Positions 17,521 through 26,838 of a DNA stretch of 59,398 nt are shown piece by piece. The position numbers and the translations under genes were made by a program. The stretch is from a bacterium (GTDB lineage Bacteria > Cyanobacteriota > Vampirovibrionia > Gastranaerophilales > Gastranaerophilaceae). The notes under the pieces are model-generated. The model saw nothing but the letters and a program-made list of their open reading frames with translations, ran no database searches and was not told the DNA's origin. Position 1 is the stretch's first letter, and each line of letters begins with the position of its first letter. The stretch lies in NCBI GenBank assembly GCA_017542305.1, contig JAFXXK010000026.1, positions 1 to 59,398 on the forward strand, read 5' to 3'.

Positions 17521-18652
17521 CCTGTGGTACAGCTCCGTTTTCAACAGGTATAATTACACTAAATATGGTACCTTTCATAACCTCTGTCTGAAGCCAAATA
17601 GCACCGTTTAAAGTTCTGACTAATTCTTTTGCACTGCCTAAAGAAATGGAACGTACAAGATTTTTCTTATTAGCTTTATCAAGTTGGGTATAAGGTTCAA
17701 AAATACCTTCTACATCATTTTCCTGTAGTCCTATTCCGTTATCGCAAATTCTGATTAGCATATATGAAGTTTCGGTTGCACTCTTAATAGGTGTAATACC
17801 CATTTCTGCAACATCTTCCAACGATGGGTTAAATAACTCAATAGAAATATTTCCGATTTCGGTTAATTTGATTGAAATTTCCAAAATATTTTGCAAAATC
17901 ATCTTCATAGCAGTTTCATCACTATAAACAGTTTTGCTTGCGATATTTTCAAAATCGGTAGTTACATTAAGTTTTTTGGTAGTAATAGTAACTTCATTTT
18001 CTCTGATAACACTTTGGATAAGCTCCGTTATATCAAACAGCTGTAAATGTTTTTGGTACAACTGTGATTCAACCGATGCAAATTCAAAGAATTTATCCAT
18101 AAAATATAACAATTCTGTAGCATTTTTATTGATTATACGGACATATTTTCTTTGTTTGTCATTGATTTCTCCGCCCAAACCGTCATTTAATGCTTGTGAA
18201 AATCCTAAAATAGACTGAACCGGTGATTTAAATTCACTTGATAATTTAGTCAACATAAGGTTTTTATCTTTATTAAGGCGTCCTGTTTTTTCTGCCTGTG
18301 TTAAGATATGTGTCATTTCAGTTACATCACGAATAGTAATGAAATACTGTGTATCCAAAAGATTTGCACTCAATTCGATAAAAAATTCTTTATCATTTAT
18401 TGCTGCTCCGCCGATAACAGAAACATCTTTGCATGATGACTGGTAAGCCAATTCCATCCCCTGCGGAACAAAATCATCAAAATTATTTCCGGGAAAATCT
18501 TCTCTGGCTATTCCAAAAATTAAAGAAGCTTTGTTATTTACCCAAATGATGTTTCCTGTTTCTTCTTCTACAATAAATACCGCATCAGGCAGGTACATTA
18601 AAATATCTTTCGGATTAACTCCATTTTTGTTAAATAAATTTAATAGGTTCAT
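17513..18652 (-). CDS. PAS-domain histidine-kinase-like protein lacking the phospho-accepting His
   Basis: 379 residues: PAS domain (about 18-120), a coiled linker, a DHp-like helix and a GHKL ATPase-like domain. At the H-box, where kinases read LSHE(L)RTP, the sequence reads LSSEFKSP: Ser139 (codon 18236-18238) replaces the phosphorylated His. The N-box is also weak (QNILEISIK instead of N--NA-KF). The G1 box ICDNGIGLQ is intact, but the G2 region reads SISLGSAKEL rather than GLGL. No membrane segment and no response regulator nearby. It is probably a pseudokinase or scaffold acting through PAS sensing. It overlaps the ABC ATPase gene, suggesting a joint role. Confidence 0.85.
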   Translation of the reverse strand: MNLLNLFNKNGVNPKDILMYLPDAVFIVEEETGNIIWVNNKASLIFGIAREDFPGNNFDDFVPQGMELAYQSSCKDVSVIGGAAINDKEFFIELSANLLDTQYFITIRDVTEMTHILTQAEKTGRLNKDKNLMLTKLSSEFKSPVQSILGFSQALNDGLGGEINDKQRKYVRIINKNATELLYFMDKFFEFASVESQLYQKHLQLFDITELIQSVIRENEVTITTKKLNVTTDFENIASKTVYSDETAMKMILQNILEISIKLTEIGNISIELFNPSLEDVAEMGITPIKSATETSYMLIRICDNGIGLQENDVEGIFEPYTQLDKANKKNLVRSISLGSAKELVRTLNGAIWLQTEVMKGTIFSVIIPVENGAVPQDE

Positions 18653-18854
18653 AATCTTGCATTACTTTCTGTTATGTTATATAATAAATGATAACATAAA
18701 ATTTACGGGAAAAATTTTATATTAACTTTTGTAATTTTTTTTTTACAAAATAGCAAAAAACACAATTTCTGCGTTTTAAAGCAAAAAACGAGTAAAAGAT
18801 AATGACATAATGACCTTTGGGAGTAAAAGGTCAAAACCGGAAAGAGGTGCAACT

Positions 18855-19223
18855 ATGAGAGAAATTAACAACAATCAAAACAATTTGAATTTCCCAAAAG
18901 TTGAAGTGAAAAAAGAAATTCCCCAATCTGTAGAACTACCGAAAGCTGAAGAAGCTGAACAAGTTCAACCGTCAACGGAAAATCTATCTCTGGCACCTGA
19001 AGCCGTGATTGGACGTTCTCAGGTCCAAATGTCAGGAGTTAATAAAACTAACGCTAATATAGAGGCAGATATGAAAGCAATGTTAGAAAACCCAAATTCA
19101 GTTAAAAAAGCTGTTGATTTCTTTGATATAGCATATTCACACTTACAGGCAAAGGGTGATGAAAATGCCTATGAAAAAGCAGCCGTATTAACTAATGCTT
19201 TCAAAGATGACTTTTTAAATTAA
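18855..19223 (+). CDS. Small hydrophilic protein, unknown function
   Basis: 122 residues. The N-terminal half is disordered (Asn-rich, then Glu/Pro/Val-rich); the C-terminal half is helical. No signal peptide or membrane span. The start at 18855 follows AGAGGT at 6-nt spacing; an upstream in-frame ATG at 18810 has no ribosome binding site. No family recognised. Confidence 0.7.
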   Translation: MREINNNQNNLNFPKVEVKKEIPQSVELPKAEEAEQVQPSTENLSLAPEAVIGRSQVQMSGVNKTNANIEADMKAMLENPNSVKKAVDFFDIAYSHLQAKGDENAYEKAAVLTNAFKDDFLN

Positions 19224-19283
19224 TATCAGCTGCTGTTTTTATGTTTGAATAATTATATTACATAAATGTTTTATGTAATTACA

Positions 19284-20030
19284 TTATTTTGCACTTTCGA
19301 GATATTTAGAATAATTTTCCTGAATATGTTCTTTCATAGCTTTTGTTCTTTTGTCGGTTGATGGGTGATCTATCCAGAAATCAGGATAATTTTCCCCTAT
19401 TTTAGTCATAATAGACATTGCTGCATTCGGGTTATATCCTGCTTTTGTAACATAATCAATGCCCAATAAATCCGCATCAAATTCATGTACTCTTGAATAT
19501 TTATTCTGAGCTGCGGTTGATGCAAGATTTGAACCTATATCTGCTCCTTTTAATGCTATATCACTGACGCTGCTTGATTTTGTAAACCAGCTGACAATGG
19601 ATTTAAAAGCATTAACAAATGCATTACCTGCTACGTTTGCACCTACTGCTTTTATAACATGGTTACTTGAAGCATGCCCTAATTCATGTCCTATAATAAA
19701 TGCTAATTCATCAGCATTTTCACAACAGTCGATTATACCTTTATAAACAGTAACCGTATTTTCAATATCAGTAGAAGCATTATCTATATCCTGCATATCA
19801 ACCTTAAAAGTTATATTCTTTTTAATATTATTGCTTTTAACCAAATTATTGCCTATGGTATTTACCAAATCGGTTAATTCTTCATAAGACATATTTTTAT
19901 AAGGAGAAACAACCTGTATTTTTTCAATACTCGTATTAGTCTGTGTTTCCGCAGCTATTGCCTGATTCATACTTAAATTACATCCGAATAATATCGAAAT
20001 ACATAATGCTGATAATAACACTTTTTTCAT
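19284..20030 (-). CDS. M48-family zinc metalloprotease, probable lipoprotein
   Basis: A periplasmic protease of the HtpX/BepA/LoiP type, likely acting in envelope protein quality control. The N terminus (MKKVLLSALCISILFGC) is a lipoprotein signal with the lipobox LFGC. The zinc site is HELGH, with the third ligand in HEFDADLLG. The start at 20030 follows AAGGAGAG; an upstream ATG at 20078 has no such site and would bury the signal peptide. 248 residues, no TPR extension, so closer to LoiP/YcaL-like members than to BepA. Monocistronic. Confidence 0.9.
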   Translation of the reverse strand: MKKVLLSALCISILFGCNLSMNQAIAAETQTNTSIEKIQVVSPYKNMSYEELTDLVNTIGNNLVKSNNIKKNITFKVDMQDIDNASTDIENTVTVYKGIIDCCENADELAFIIGHELGHASSNHVIKAVGANVAGNAFVNAFKSIVSWFTKSSSVSDIALKGADIGSNLASTAAQNKYSRVHEFDADLLGIDYVTKAGYNPNAAMSIMTKIGENYPDFWIDHPSTDKRTKAMKEHIQENYSKYLESAK

Positions 20031-20178
20031 TTTTCTCTCCTTATATAAAACGTTGTTAATTATGATTATAATTCCCAATTACCAAAATGTAAACAAAAAT
20101 TTTTTAATTGACAAAGATTAACATCTGCACTAATATTCAAGTAGGTTTATTATTTATTATTTAAAAGGGGTTTTTAAT

Positions 20179-20622
20179 ATGATTAGTCCTATAAATATGA
20201 TAGGGGTACAAGTGCGTTCAAATATGCCGATTACTTTGGCTGATAAAAAAGAAAAATGTCAGACAATAACTCCGGTACAGGGAATGATACCTGTATTTGG
20301 GGCACAAGCATTATCACAAATGCCAAACGTAAAATTTACAGGCTATGGTCTTGACGATTTGAGTGCATACGCAAACAGCAACGATCCGTATCCGTCAGAA
20401 ATCGAACAGAGAAAATACCGATTAACAGTCAGCGCCGCAAAAGATATTGAACAAGGTGATTATTTGACCGCAATTAAAAAGAAAATCCATATTGCAGACA
20501 TTTGCAGAGCTCAGGGAAAAATGGAAGATGCCGATAAACTTATGGACGGAGCAAACAGACTCCTTCGTGAGCTTCCGAAATATCAAATTGTTGAAGCAAT
20601 CAACTTAATCAGTAATTATTAA
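20179..20622 (+). CDS. Lineage-specific protein with NVKFTGYG motif
   Basis: 147 residues, function unknown. An unstructured N-terminal region ends in KFTGY (residues 52-56), followed by a helical domain with a TPR-like pair of helices (AAKDIEQGDYLTAIKKK and ICRAQGKMEDADKLM). Start supported by AGGGG upstream. The F-T-G-Y motif recurs in the methyltransferase at 35838, and related F-x-G motifs occur in two other proteins here. Confidence 0.75.
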   Translation: MISPINMIGVQVRSNMPITLADKKEKCQTITPVQGMIPVFGAQALSQMPNVKFTGYGLDDLSAYANSNDPYPSEIEQRKYRLTVSAAKDIEQGDYLTAIKKKIHIADICRAQGKMEDADKLMDGANRLLRELPKYQIVEAINLISNY

Positions 20623-20705
20623 AGTAAATAAGGCAGGAGAAATGTTTAATGCCGGCAAAAATATTGCCGAAAACGTGTTTGACTGGATATTAATTCAATA
20701 TACTA

Positions 20706-20740
20706 AAAATAAGGTACGGTTTCCCGCACCTTATTTTATT
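20706..20740 (+). terminator. Terminator of the gene at 20179-20622
   Basis: Stem aaaataaggt-a-cgg paired with ccg-c-accttatttt (one internal mismatch), followed by T-rich sequence. Confidence 0.8.
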
Positions 20741-20793
20741 ATTTTTTCGCGATTTGTCTTACTCGCTCGCGCCAGACGCATACATATTTTGCT

Positions 20794-20822
20794 CAAAAAA
20801 AGAGGGGCGTTTCTGCCCCTCT
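20794..20822 (-). terminator. Terminator of fusA
   Basis: An 8-bp GC-rich stem (agaggggc / gcccctct) with a 6-nt loop, followed on the minus strand by seven T residues, 19 nt after the fusA stop. Confidence 0.9.
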
Positions 20823-20840
20823 CCTTTTCGCAAAATAACT

Positions 20841-21947
20841 TTATGCTTTGCTCGCTCCCGCTTTTTCGATGATTTCTTTTTCAACGTTTGCAGGAACTTG
20901 TTCGTATTTCTGGAATTCCATAGAGAATGTTCCACGACCCTGAGTATTAGATCTCAAGTCGGTTGCATAACCGAACATATTTGCCAACGGAACAATTGCT
21001 CTAACAATTACATTACCTGTGTTACCTTGAGGTTCCTGACCTTCAACACGGCCTCTACGACGAGAGATGTCACCGATAATAGTACCTGTAAATTCATCAG
21101 GAATTTCGATTTCAACCTTCATCATAGGTTCTAAGATACAAGGAGAAGCTTTCTTACAACCTTCTTTGATAGCCATAGAACCGGCAATCTTAAATGCCAT
21201 TTCTGAAGAGTCGACTTCGTGGTAAGAACCATCATAAAGTTCAACTTTAACGTCAATCATCGGGAATCCTGCTAAGATACCGCCTTCAAGAGCTTCTTCC
21301 ATACCTTTTCTTGCAGGTTCGATATATTCTTTCGGAATAGCACCACCGACGATTTTGTTTTCGAATACGAATCCTGCATTTTCTTCAGCAGGCATAATTC
21401 TAACTTTACAATGTCCGTATTGACCTTTACCACCTGACTGACGGATAAATTTAGAATCCTGATCAGCGTTGCCTCTGATAGTTTCACGATATGCAACCTG
21501 TGGTTTACCGATATTAGCTTCAACTTTGAATTCTCTTAACATACGGTCAACGATGATATCCAAGTGAAGTTCACCCATACCTGAAATAATTGTCTGACCT
21601 GTTTCAGTATCAGATTTAACTCTGAATGACGGATCTTCTTCAGCAAGTTTTTGAAGAGCAATACCCATCTTATCCTGGTCAGCTTTTGTTTTCGGTTCAA
21701 TAGCAACAGAAATAACCGGTTCTGGGAAAGTCATTTTTTCTAAGATGATAGGATCTTTTTCATCACATAATGTATCACCTGTAGTAGTATCTTTCAAACC
21801 AACTGCTGCACAGATGTCACCGGCGTATACTTCATTTTCTTCAAGTCTCTGGTCTGCATACATACGAACTAAACGAGCAATACGTTCTTTCTTTCCGTTA
21901 GTAGCGTTAAGAACATGAACCTGAAGTAATAACACCTGAATATACAC
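20841..21947 (-). CDS. fusA: Elongation factor G, C-terminal part (domain II remainder, III-V), out of frame with the N-terminal part
   Basis: Homology to EF-G begins at about 21914 ([15 protein letters not shown]) and runs to the stop, covering domains III, IV ([13 protein letters not shown]) and V ([13 protein letters not shown]). The coding is continuous and conserved up to a normal C terminus. The nominal GTG start at 21947 gives a few non-homologous residues and has no ribosome binding site. It belongs to the same gene as 21907-22929, separated by an apparent 2-nt deletion near 21915 (see findings). Confidence 0.85.
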   Translation of the reverse strand: MYIQVLLLQVHVLNATNGKKERIARLVRMYADQRLEENEVYAGDICAAVGLKDTTTGDTLCDEKDPIILEKMTFPEPVISVAIEPKTKADQDKMGIALQKLAEEDPSFRVKSDTETGQTIISGMGELHLDIIVDRMLREFKVEANIGKPQVAYRETIRGNADQDSKFIRQSGGKGQYGHCKVRIMPAEENAGFVFENKIVGGAIPKEYIEPARKGMEEALEGGILAGFPMIDVKVELYDGSYHEVDSSEMAFKIAGSMAIKEGCKKASPCILEPMMKVEIEIPDEFTGTIIGDISRRRGRVEGQEPQGNTGNVIVRAIVPLANMFGYATDLRSNTQGRGTFSMEFQKYEQVPANVEKEIIEKAGASKA

Positions 21948-22929
21948 GTAGGAAAGTTAAACGACCTACAAACGGGTCTGTCATAACTTTGAATGCCAAA
22001 GCTGAGAACGGTTCATCATCTGATGAATGTCTTTCAACTTTAGTGCCGTCTTCTAATTCACCTTCGATAGCTTTTACATCAACAGGTGACGGCATATAAT
22101 CAACAACGTTGTTCAATAACAACTGAACACCTTTGTTTTTGAATGCTGTACCGCAAGTTACAGGAACGATTTTGTTGTTACATACAGCACGTCTTAAACC
22201 TGCTTTTAACTCGTCAACGGTGATTGAATCAGGATCTTCAAAATATTTTTCCATTAATTCATCATCTTCACCTGCGATAGCTTCAACCATTTCATCTCTC
22301 ATTTGTTTAGCTTTGTCAGCTAATTCAGCCGGAATTTCTTCTTCCTTAATATCTGTACCAAGGTCGTTAGTATAAATTTCAGCTTTCATAGTCATAAGGT
22401 CAACTAAACCGACAAATTTATCTTCAGCACCGATAGGTAACTGGATAGGAATGGCATTTCCACCTAATCTTGTTTTAATTTGTTCAACAACACGGAAGAA
22501 ATCTGCACCTGTTCTGTCCATTTTGTTTACGAATACCATACGGGGAACTTCGTATCTGTTAGCCTGTCTCCAAACGGTTTCAGACTGAGATTGAACACCA
22601 CCTACTGCACAGAATACAGCAACAACGCCGTCTAATACACGAAGTGAACGTTCTACTTCAATTGTAAAGTCAACGTGGCCGGGGGTGTCAATGATATTGA
22701 TTTGGTGTCCTTTCCATTCAGCAGTAACAGCTGCAGACTGGATTGTGATACCTCTTTCTCTTTCCTGTTCCATAAAGTCGGTTACAGCAGCACCGTCGTG
22801 AACTTCACCGAGTTTATGAGTTTTACCTGTATAAAACAGGATACGTTCAGTAGTAGTGGTTTTACCTGCGTCAATGTGAGCAGCAATACCAATATTTCTG
22901 ATTTTTTCCAATGGAGTTTTTCTAGCCAT
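21907..22929 (-). CDS. fusA: Elongation factor G, N-terminal part (GTPase domain and start of domain II), frameshifted
   Basis: EF-G drives ribosomal translocation by GTP hydrolysis. This part has G1 [15 protein letters not shown]3 DTPGHVDF and G4 NKMDRTGAD, and enters domain II ([17 protein letters not shown]). It then ends at a premature TAA (21907-21909) because the frame shifts at about 21915. Start ATG at 22929 follows AAAGGA. Together the two parts make a full-length EF-G of about 696 residues with one frame break. As fusA is essential, either the base call is wrong here, or another fusA copy exists, or the strain has a true lesion. Confidence 0.88.
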   Translation of the reverse strand: MARKTPLEKIRNIGIAAHIDAGKTTTTERILFYTGKTHKLGEVHDGAAVTDFMEQERERGITIQSAAVTAEWKGHQINIIDTPGHVDFTIEVERSLRVLDGVVAVFCAVGGVQSQSETVWRQANRYEVPRMVFVNKMDRTGADFFRVVEQIKTRLGGNAIPIQLPIGAEDKFVGLVDLMTMKAEIYTNDLGTDIKEEEIPAELADKAKQMRDEMVEAIAGEDDELMEKYFEDPDSITVDELKAGLRRAVCNNKIVPVTCGTAFKNKGVQLLLNNVVDYMPSPVDVKAIEGELEDGTKVERHSSDDEPFSALAFKVMTDPFVGRLTFLRVYSGVITSGSCS

Positions 22930-23089
22930 TTTTCATTTTCCTTTATATTAGTGTACTCTCGCTATTTATAATTAAATTAATTAGCCATAATTGAATTATC
23001 CCATGAACATGGAATTTTTCAAGAAGGGTGTAAAGAAAAGTGAATAAAGCTCATAAATATTCAAATAAAAATATTTATAAATTTAATTT

Positions 23090-23118
23090 TTGCACTTCCA
23101 CTCTGTTTATTTTAAAAT
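23090..23118 (+). promoter_or_regulatory. Promoter of bioF, predicted leaderless
   Basis: TTGCAC, a 17-nt spacer, TAAAAT. The -10 ends 6 nt before the bioF ATG (23125), so transcription should start at or next to the start codon. No ribosome binding site is present. Confidence 0.65.
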
Positions 23119-23124
23119 CAAAAT

Positions 23125-24246
23125 ATGTTTGAAAGTTATGAAAAAACTTTAGCTGATTTAAAAGATGCGTCACATCTGCGTTCAGTAAGTAATTTCGAGC
23201 GTAAAGAAGGCAAATATATTTACGTTAACGGGCAAAAATTATTGAATCTTTCGTCAAATAATTATTTGAATTTTGCGGATAATCAAGATATAACAAGAGA
23301 GTTTCTAAAAGATACCGATTGTAAATATACCTTTGGCAGCGCAAGTGCAAGACTTTTGACCGGAACTTTGCCGATTTATAAAGAGTTGGAAAATTTAATC
23401 AGTTCGCTTTTCGGGACCGGAAAAACTCTGATTTTTAACAGCGGTTACCACGCAAATGTCGGAATTAACAGTACTATTGCAGGGAGCGGTGACGTAATTT
23501 TTTCGGATAAATTGAATCATGCAAGTATTATTGACGGGATGCAGCTGTCTAAAGGAAAATTTTTCCGCTATAAACATAATGATATAGAAAATCTTGAGAC
23601 ACTTCTGAAACGTGAGCGGACAAATTTTAAAAATGCGGTAATTGTTTCCGAAAGTGTTTTTTCAATGGACGGCGATATTGCAGATTTAAAAAAACTCGTT
23701 GAATTGAAGAAAAAATATAATTGTATTTTGGTAATAGATGAAGCCCATGCATTCGGAGTTTTCGGTAAAAAAGGTCTCGGTGTATCAGAAGAATTAGGCA
23801 TAATAAATGATGTCGATTTAATTGTCGGAACGTTTGGCAAAGCTATCGGCTCTATGGGTGCATTTGCAACAGGAAATGACGTTTTGATAAACTATTTAAT
23901 AAACAAAGCCCGTTCGTTTATTTTTTCTACTTCCCTGCCGCCTGTAAATATTGCATTTACAAAATGGATAATAGAAAAAAAACTGCCATATACTTACGAA
24001 AAAAGGATGAATATGCTTTCACTCGGCAAAAAAATGGGAAGCGAAAGTCATATTGTACCTTACATTGTGGGCGAAAACGACAAAACCGTAAAACTGAGTG
24101 AAATCCTGTTTCAGAACGGATATTTTACACTTCCTATTCGCCCTCCGACGGTACCGTCGGGAACTTCTCGTCTGCGTCTGTCCCTAACAGCCGACATAAC
24201 AGAGGAAGATTTGATAAAACTGAATGAAATATTACAGTATCGGTAA
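23125..24246 (+). CDS. bioF: 8-amino-7-oxononanoate synthase (biotin biosynthesis)
   Basis: A PLP enzyme of the alpha-oxoamine synthase family, condensing pimeloyl-ACP (or CoA) with L-alanine in the first ring-forming branch of biotin synthesis. It shows SNNYL, GSASARLLTG, FNSGYHAN, the PLP-contacting DEAHAFGVFG and the Schiff-base Lys in GTFGKAIGS. 373 residues, typical. Kbl (threonine pathway) is a close paralogue, but bioG and bioC just downstream support BioF. No bioA, bioD or bioB lies in the window. Confidence 0.9.
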   Translation: MFESYEKTLADLKDASHLRSVSNFERKEGKYIYVNGQKLLNLSSNNYLNFADNQDITREFLKDTDCKYTFGSASARLLTGTLPIYKELENLISSLFGTGKTLIFNSGYHANVGINSTIAGSGDVIFSDKLNHASIIDGMQLSKGKFFRYKHNDIENLETLLKRERTNFKNAVIVSESVFSMDGDIADLKKLVELKKKYNCILVIDEAHAFGVFGKKGLGVSEELGIINDVDLIVGTFGKAIGSMGAFATGNDVLINYLINKARSFIFSTSLPPVNIAFTKWIIEKKLPYTYEKRMNMLSLGKKMGSESHIVPYIVGENDKTVKLSEILFQNGYFTLPIRPPTVPSGTSRLRLSLTADITEEDLIKLNEILQYR

Positions 24247-24325
24247 TTTGTAAAATTAAATAAATTACATGCAAAAAAATTTTTTTACGAGATTTATATT
24301 GATAAACAGCCGGATTGGAGAAATT

Positions 24326-24796
24326 ATGAAAACAGATATGATACAAGCTTACAACCCCGAATTTACCGCAAGATGTAATTTTAGAGGGGATATAGATTCG
24401 CTCAGCATAGATCAGTTAAGAGAAATTCTTATACAATGCCGAAAAATCGGTACTATGCGTGATCAGATTGATATATTTATTCCTAACAAGAAAACTCATC
24501 CGGGTGGTATTATCCCTATGGCAGGTTATGTTGATGGTGAAATAAGAGCATTTATCGGTAAATATTCTCATGGCAAGGTTTATGAAGGAATTATAGAAGC
24601 TGTAAAGTTTGCTCAAAAAACGTTATTCCCGAAACATTTCCATAAAGAACCAATTTCGCTTAAATATCCAAACAAACAACCGTACAACCACAAAAAACAT
24701 TCCGAGCATAATAAAACCGATGTTATACCAAGACTTAAACACATCAACCATAAAGAATTTGATTTTGAAATTTCCGAACACCACAAAAAATTTTAA
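24326..24796 (+). CDS. Unknown protein with His/Lys-rich tail inside the biotin cluster
   Basis: 156 residues. N-terminal motif NPEFTARCNFRGD, a compact alpha/beta middle, then a C-terminal third very rich in His and Lys (HFHKEP, HKKHSEHNK, EHHKKF), which could bind metal or nucleic acid. Start at 24326 chosen for GGAG at 6-nt spacing; an in-frame ATG at 24269 lacks a site. It sits between bioF and bioG, but a separate promoter follows it, so a biotin role is doubtful. Confidence 0.75.
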   Translation: MKTDMIQAYNPEFTARCNFRGDIDSLSIDQLREILIQCRKIGTMRDQIDIFIPNKKTHPGGIIPMAGYVDGEIRAFIGKYSHGKVYEGIIEAVKFAQKTLFPKHFHKEPISLKYPNKQPYNHKKHSEHNKTDVIPRLKHINHKEFDFEISEHHKKF

Positions 24797-24817
24797 ATCA
24801 TTAAACATTAATTGATA

Positions 24818-24826
24818 TGGTATAAT
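24818..24826 (+). promoter_or_regulatory. Extended -10 promoter of bioG-bioC
   Basis: TGG-TATAAT forms an extended -10 element with no good -35. The start would be about 24833, giving a leader of about 25 nt before bioG. Confidence 0.55.
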
Positions 24827-24857
24827 AATTTTGTACAATTTAAGAATTGAGAGTATT

Positions 24858-25538
24858 ATGCAATATCATTGGCTGAACAAAAAAAACAACAGTAATCTGA
24901 TAATATTCTTTTGCGGTTGGAGTTTTGATTATAAACCGTTTGAACGCTTGGCATGCAATGACAATGACGTACTTGTCGTATATGATTACGGAGATATCGG
25001 AACAGACAATGAAGATATTATAAAATCATTTTCCGATTATAAATCTTTTACGCTGATAACCTGGTCAATGGGAGTTTATATAGCGTATTTACTGAAAAAC
25101 ACTTTACCGAATTTTGATAAAAAAATCGCAATAAACGGTACTCCATATCCTGTTCACGATGAATGGGGAATCCCGGTTAAGACGTTTGACTTAACGCTAA
25201 AATATGTTGATACGGGATTGCAGGGCAAGTTTCAGAAAAATTTATTCAAACGTCCTGAAGATTTTGAAAAATACCTTGAAACTCCGGTTGAAAGAACCAT
25301 AGAAAACCAAAAGACCGAGCTTATTGTGCTTGATAATTTCATTAGAAATCGTGTAATCAATTACGAAAGATTTTATGATTATGCTATAATCAGTGATACG
25401 GATAAAATTATTCCGACCCGTAACCAAAAAAGCTGTTGGGAAAATTTTGAAACACCTTATAAAGTTTTGAATAGCGGGCATTTCCCGTTTTATGAATTTA
25501 ACAGCTGGGAAGAAATTCTAAATGCAGACAGACCCTAA
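24858..25538 (+). CDS. bioG: Pimeloyl-ACP methyl ester esterase, BioG type (DUF452)
   Basis: Alpha/beta hydrolase that demethylates pimeloyl-ACP methyl ester and so ends the BioC-protected chain elongation. The nucleophile elbow reads TWSMGVY (Ser in W-S-x-G), and FFCGWSFDYKPF near the N terminus and the His in SGHFPFY are typical of BioG. About 226 residues, the usual size for BioG and shorter than BioH. Start at 24858 has GAGAG upstream. It overlaps bioC by 17 nt, so translation is coupled, and the pair catalyses entry and exit of the pimelate pathway. Confidence 0.85.
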   Translation: MQYHWLNKKNNSNLIIFFCGWSFDYKPFERLACNDNDVLVVYDYGDIGTDNEDIIKSFSDYKSFTLITWSMGVYIAYLLKNTLPNFDKKIAINGTPYPVHDEWGIPVKTFDLTLKYVDTGLQGKFQKNLFKRPEDFEKYLETPVERTIENQKTELIVLDNFIRNRVINYERFYDYAIISDTDKIIPTRNQKSCWENFETPYKVLNSGHFPFYEFNSWEEILNADRP

Positions 25539-26253
25539 AACAATAAAAAAACAGTTCAGAAAAAGCATCGGCAAATATGATGAAAATGCCGTTGTGCAGA
25601 ATATTATTGCCGAACGAATTGCTAAAATTTTATCGGAATATGAGTTTGAAAATGTTTTGGAAATCGGTGCAGGCTCGGGGCTGCTTACGGCACAAATTGC
25701 AAAACACATACGGTACAATGAATATTATGCAAACGATTTGGTTGAAAAATCAGAAGTTTATGTAAAAAAATATATCCCCAATGTTAAATTTTTCTCAGGC
25801 GATTTCAGAAAAATCAAATTTAATCAGAAATTTGATTTAGTGGTTTCTAACGCTGTATTCCAATGGTATGAGAATTTGGATAAGATTTTTGAGCAATGCA
25901 AAAATTTACTGAATCCCAACGGGGTATTGGCATTTTCGACATTTTCTCCTGATAATTTCAGGGAAATAAAAGCTATTACAGGATTATCACTTGAATATAA
26001 AACAGAGAAAGAAATAATATCTGTTTTGAAGAAAGATTTTGAAATAATTACGTCAGAAACCACTGAGCATAAAATGACTTTTGACAATCCGTTAAAAATA
26101 TTGGCACATATGAAAAATACGGGTGTAAATTCGTTATCTGACACAAAATGGGGAGTCAAAGAGGTTAAAGATTTTTGTGACAAATACAAAACACAATTCC
26201 CCGATTTGACACTAACCTATGCCCCGATAATTATAGCTGCCAAAAAAATATAG
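25522..26253 (+). CDS. bioC: Malonyl-ACP O-methyltransferase
   Basis: SAM-dependent methyltransferase that masks the carboxylate of malonyl-ACP so that fatty-acid synthase can build the pimeloyl chain. Motif I is LEIGAGSGLLT, followed by the acidic AND, then VVSNAVFQWYEN, a BioC-typical Q-W pair. 243 residues, family norm. It starts inside the end of bioG. The N terminus (KKQFRKSIGKYDENA-VQ) matches the BioC pattern F-R-A--Y---A-VQ. Confidence 0.9.
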   Translation: MQTDPKTIKKQFRKSIGKYDENAVVQNIIAERIAKILSEYEFENVLEIGAGSGLLTAQIAKHIRYNEYYANDLVEKSEVYVKKYIPNVKFFSGDFRKIKFNQKFDLVVSNAVFQWYENLDKIFEQCKNLLNPNGVLAFSTFSPDNFREIKAITGLSLEYKTEKEIISVLKKDFEIITSETTEHKMTFDNPLKILAHMKNTGVNSLSDTKWGVKEVKDFCDKYKTQFPDLTLTYAPIIIAAKKI

Positions 26254-26336
26254 TTTTATCCATATATATTACTAAACGGGCAATGTATTTTATCTCAATA
26301 CTGTTTAAACTTTCTCTGTAATCAGGAGGAAGGGAT

Positions 26337-26834
26337 ATGCAGAAAATTTTTATTTCATTTTTGGCAATATTTGTTTTAACAGGCACATCTGCGATTGCAG
26401 ATAATATAAAAAGAGTTGATAATGTTTATTACAAGTATCTGGGAACTTTAAACGGACAACCGGATACAGACAGACTTTTAGAAATAGAGAAAGCCCTGTA
26501 CGGACATACTTATGCCGAACAGGAATTACTGGCAAGAATTGAGCGGTTGGAAAATACTATTTATAACAGATATTATCCTGATTATACAATTGATCAACGA
26601 TTGAATAATCTGATTTATAATTACAACAAACGAAATCAAATAGCCCGAACAAACAGAATTAAACGTATAGTAAACGGTATAAATTCAACATTTGTCGGAG
26701 TTCCGACAGGGTTTACTCCGCCGATAAACGACCCTTACTATAATGGGTACGGCAGTTATTATTACGGAAATAACGGCTGGAGATATTATAATAACAATAT
26801 TGGCACGAGTTCGGGTATAAAAATTTTGGATTAA
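26337..26834 (+). CDS. Secreted small protein with paired Y/RL--LE motifs
   Basis: 165 residues with an Sec signal peptide (MQKIFISFLAIFVLTGTSAIA). The mature part has a helical segment with two related units (TYAEQELLARIERLE, then DYTIDQRLNNL) and a Tyr/Asn/Gly-rich tail. Strong ribosome binding site GGAGG. Probably periplasmic or surface-located; function unknown. Confidence 0.8.
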   Translation: MQKIFISFLAIFVLTGTSAIADNIKRVDNVYYKYLGTLNGQPDTDRLLEIEKALYGHTYAEQELLARIERLENTIYNRYYPDYTIDQRLNNLIYNYNKRNQIARTNRIKRIVNGINSTFVGVPTGFTPPINDPYYNGYGSYYYGNNGWRYYNNNIGTSSGIKILD

Positions 26835-26838
26835 ATGT

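Noticed and set aside
20642-20872. Plus-strand reading frame after 20622
   Set aside because: It runs straight through two terminators into the fusA end. AGGAGA lies too close to the first ATG, and the residues show no coding pattern.
21905-21920. Programmed frameshift in fusA
   Set aside because: No slippery heptamer, no prfB-like stop context, and a shift would lose a conserved Tyr. An indel is simpler.
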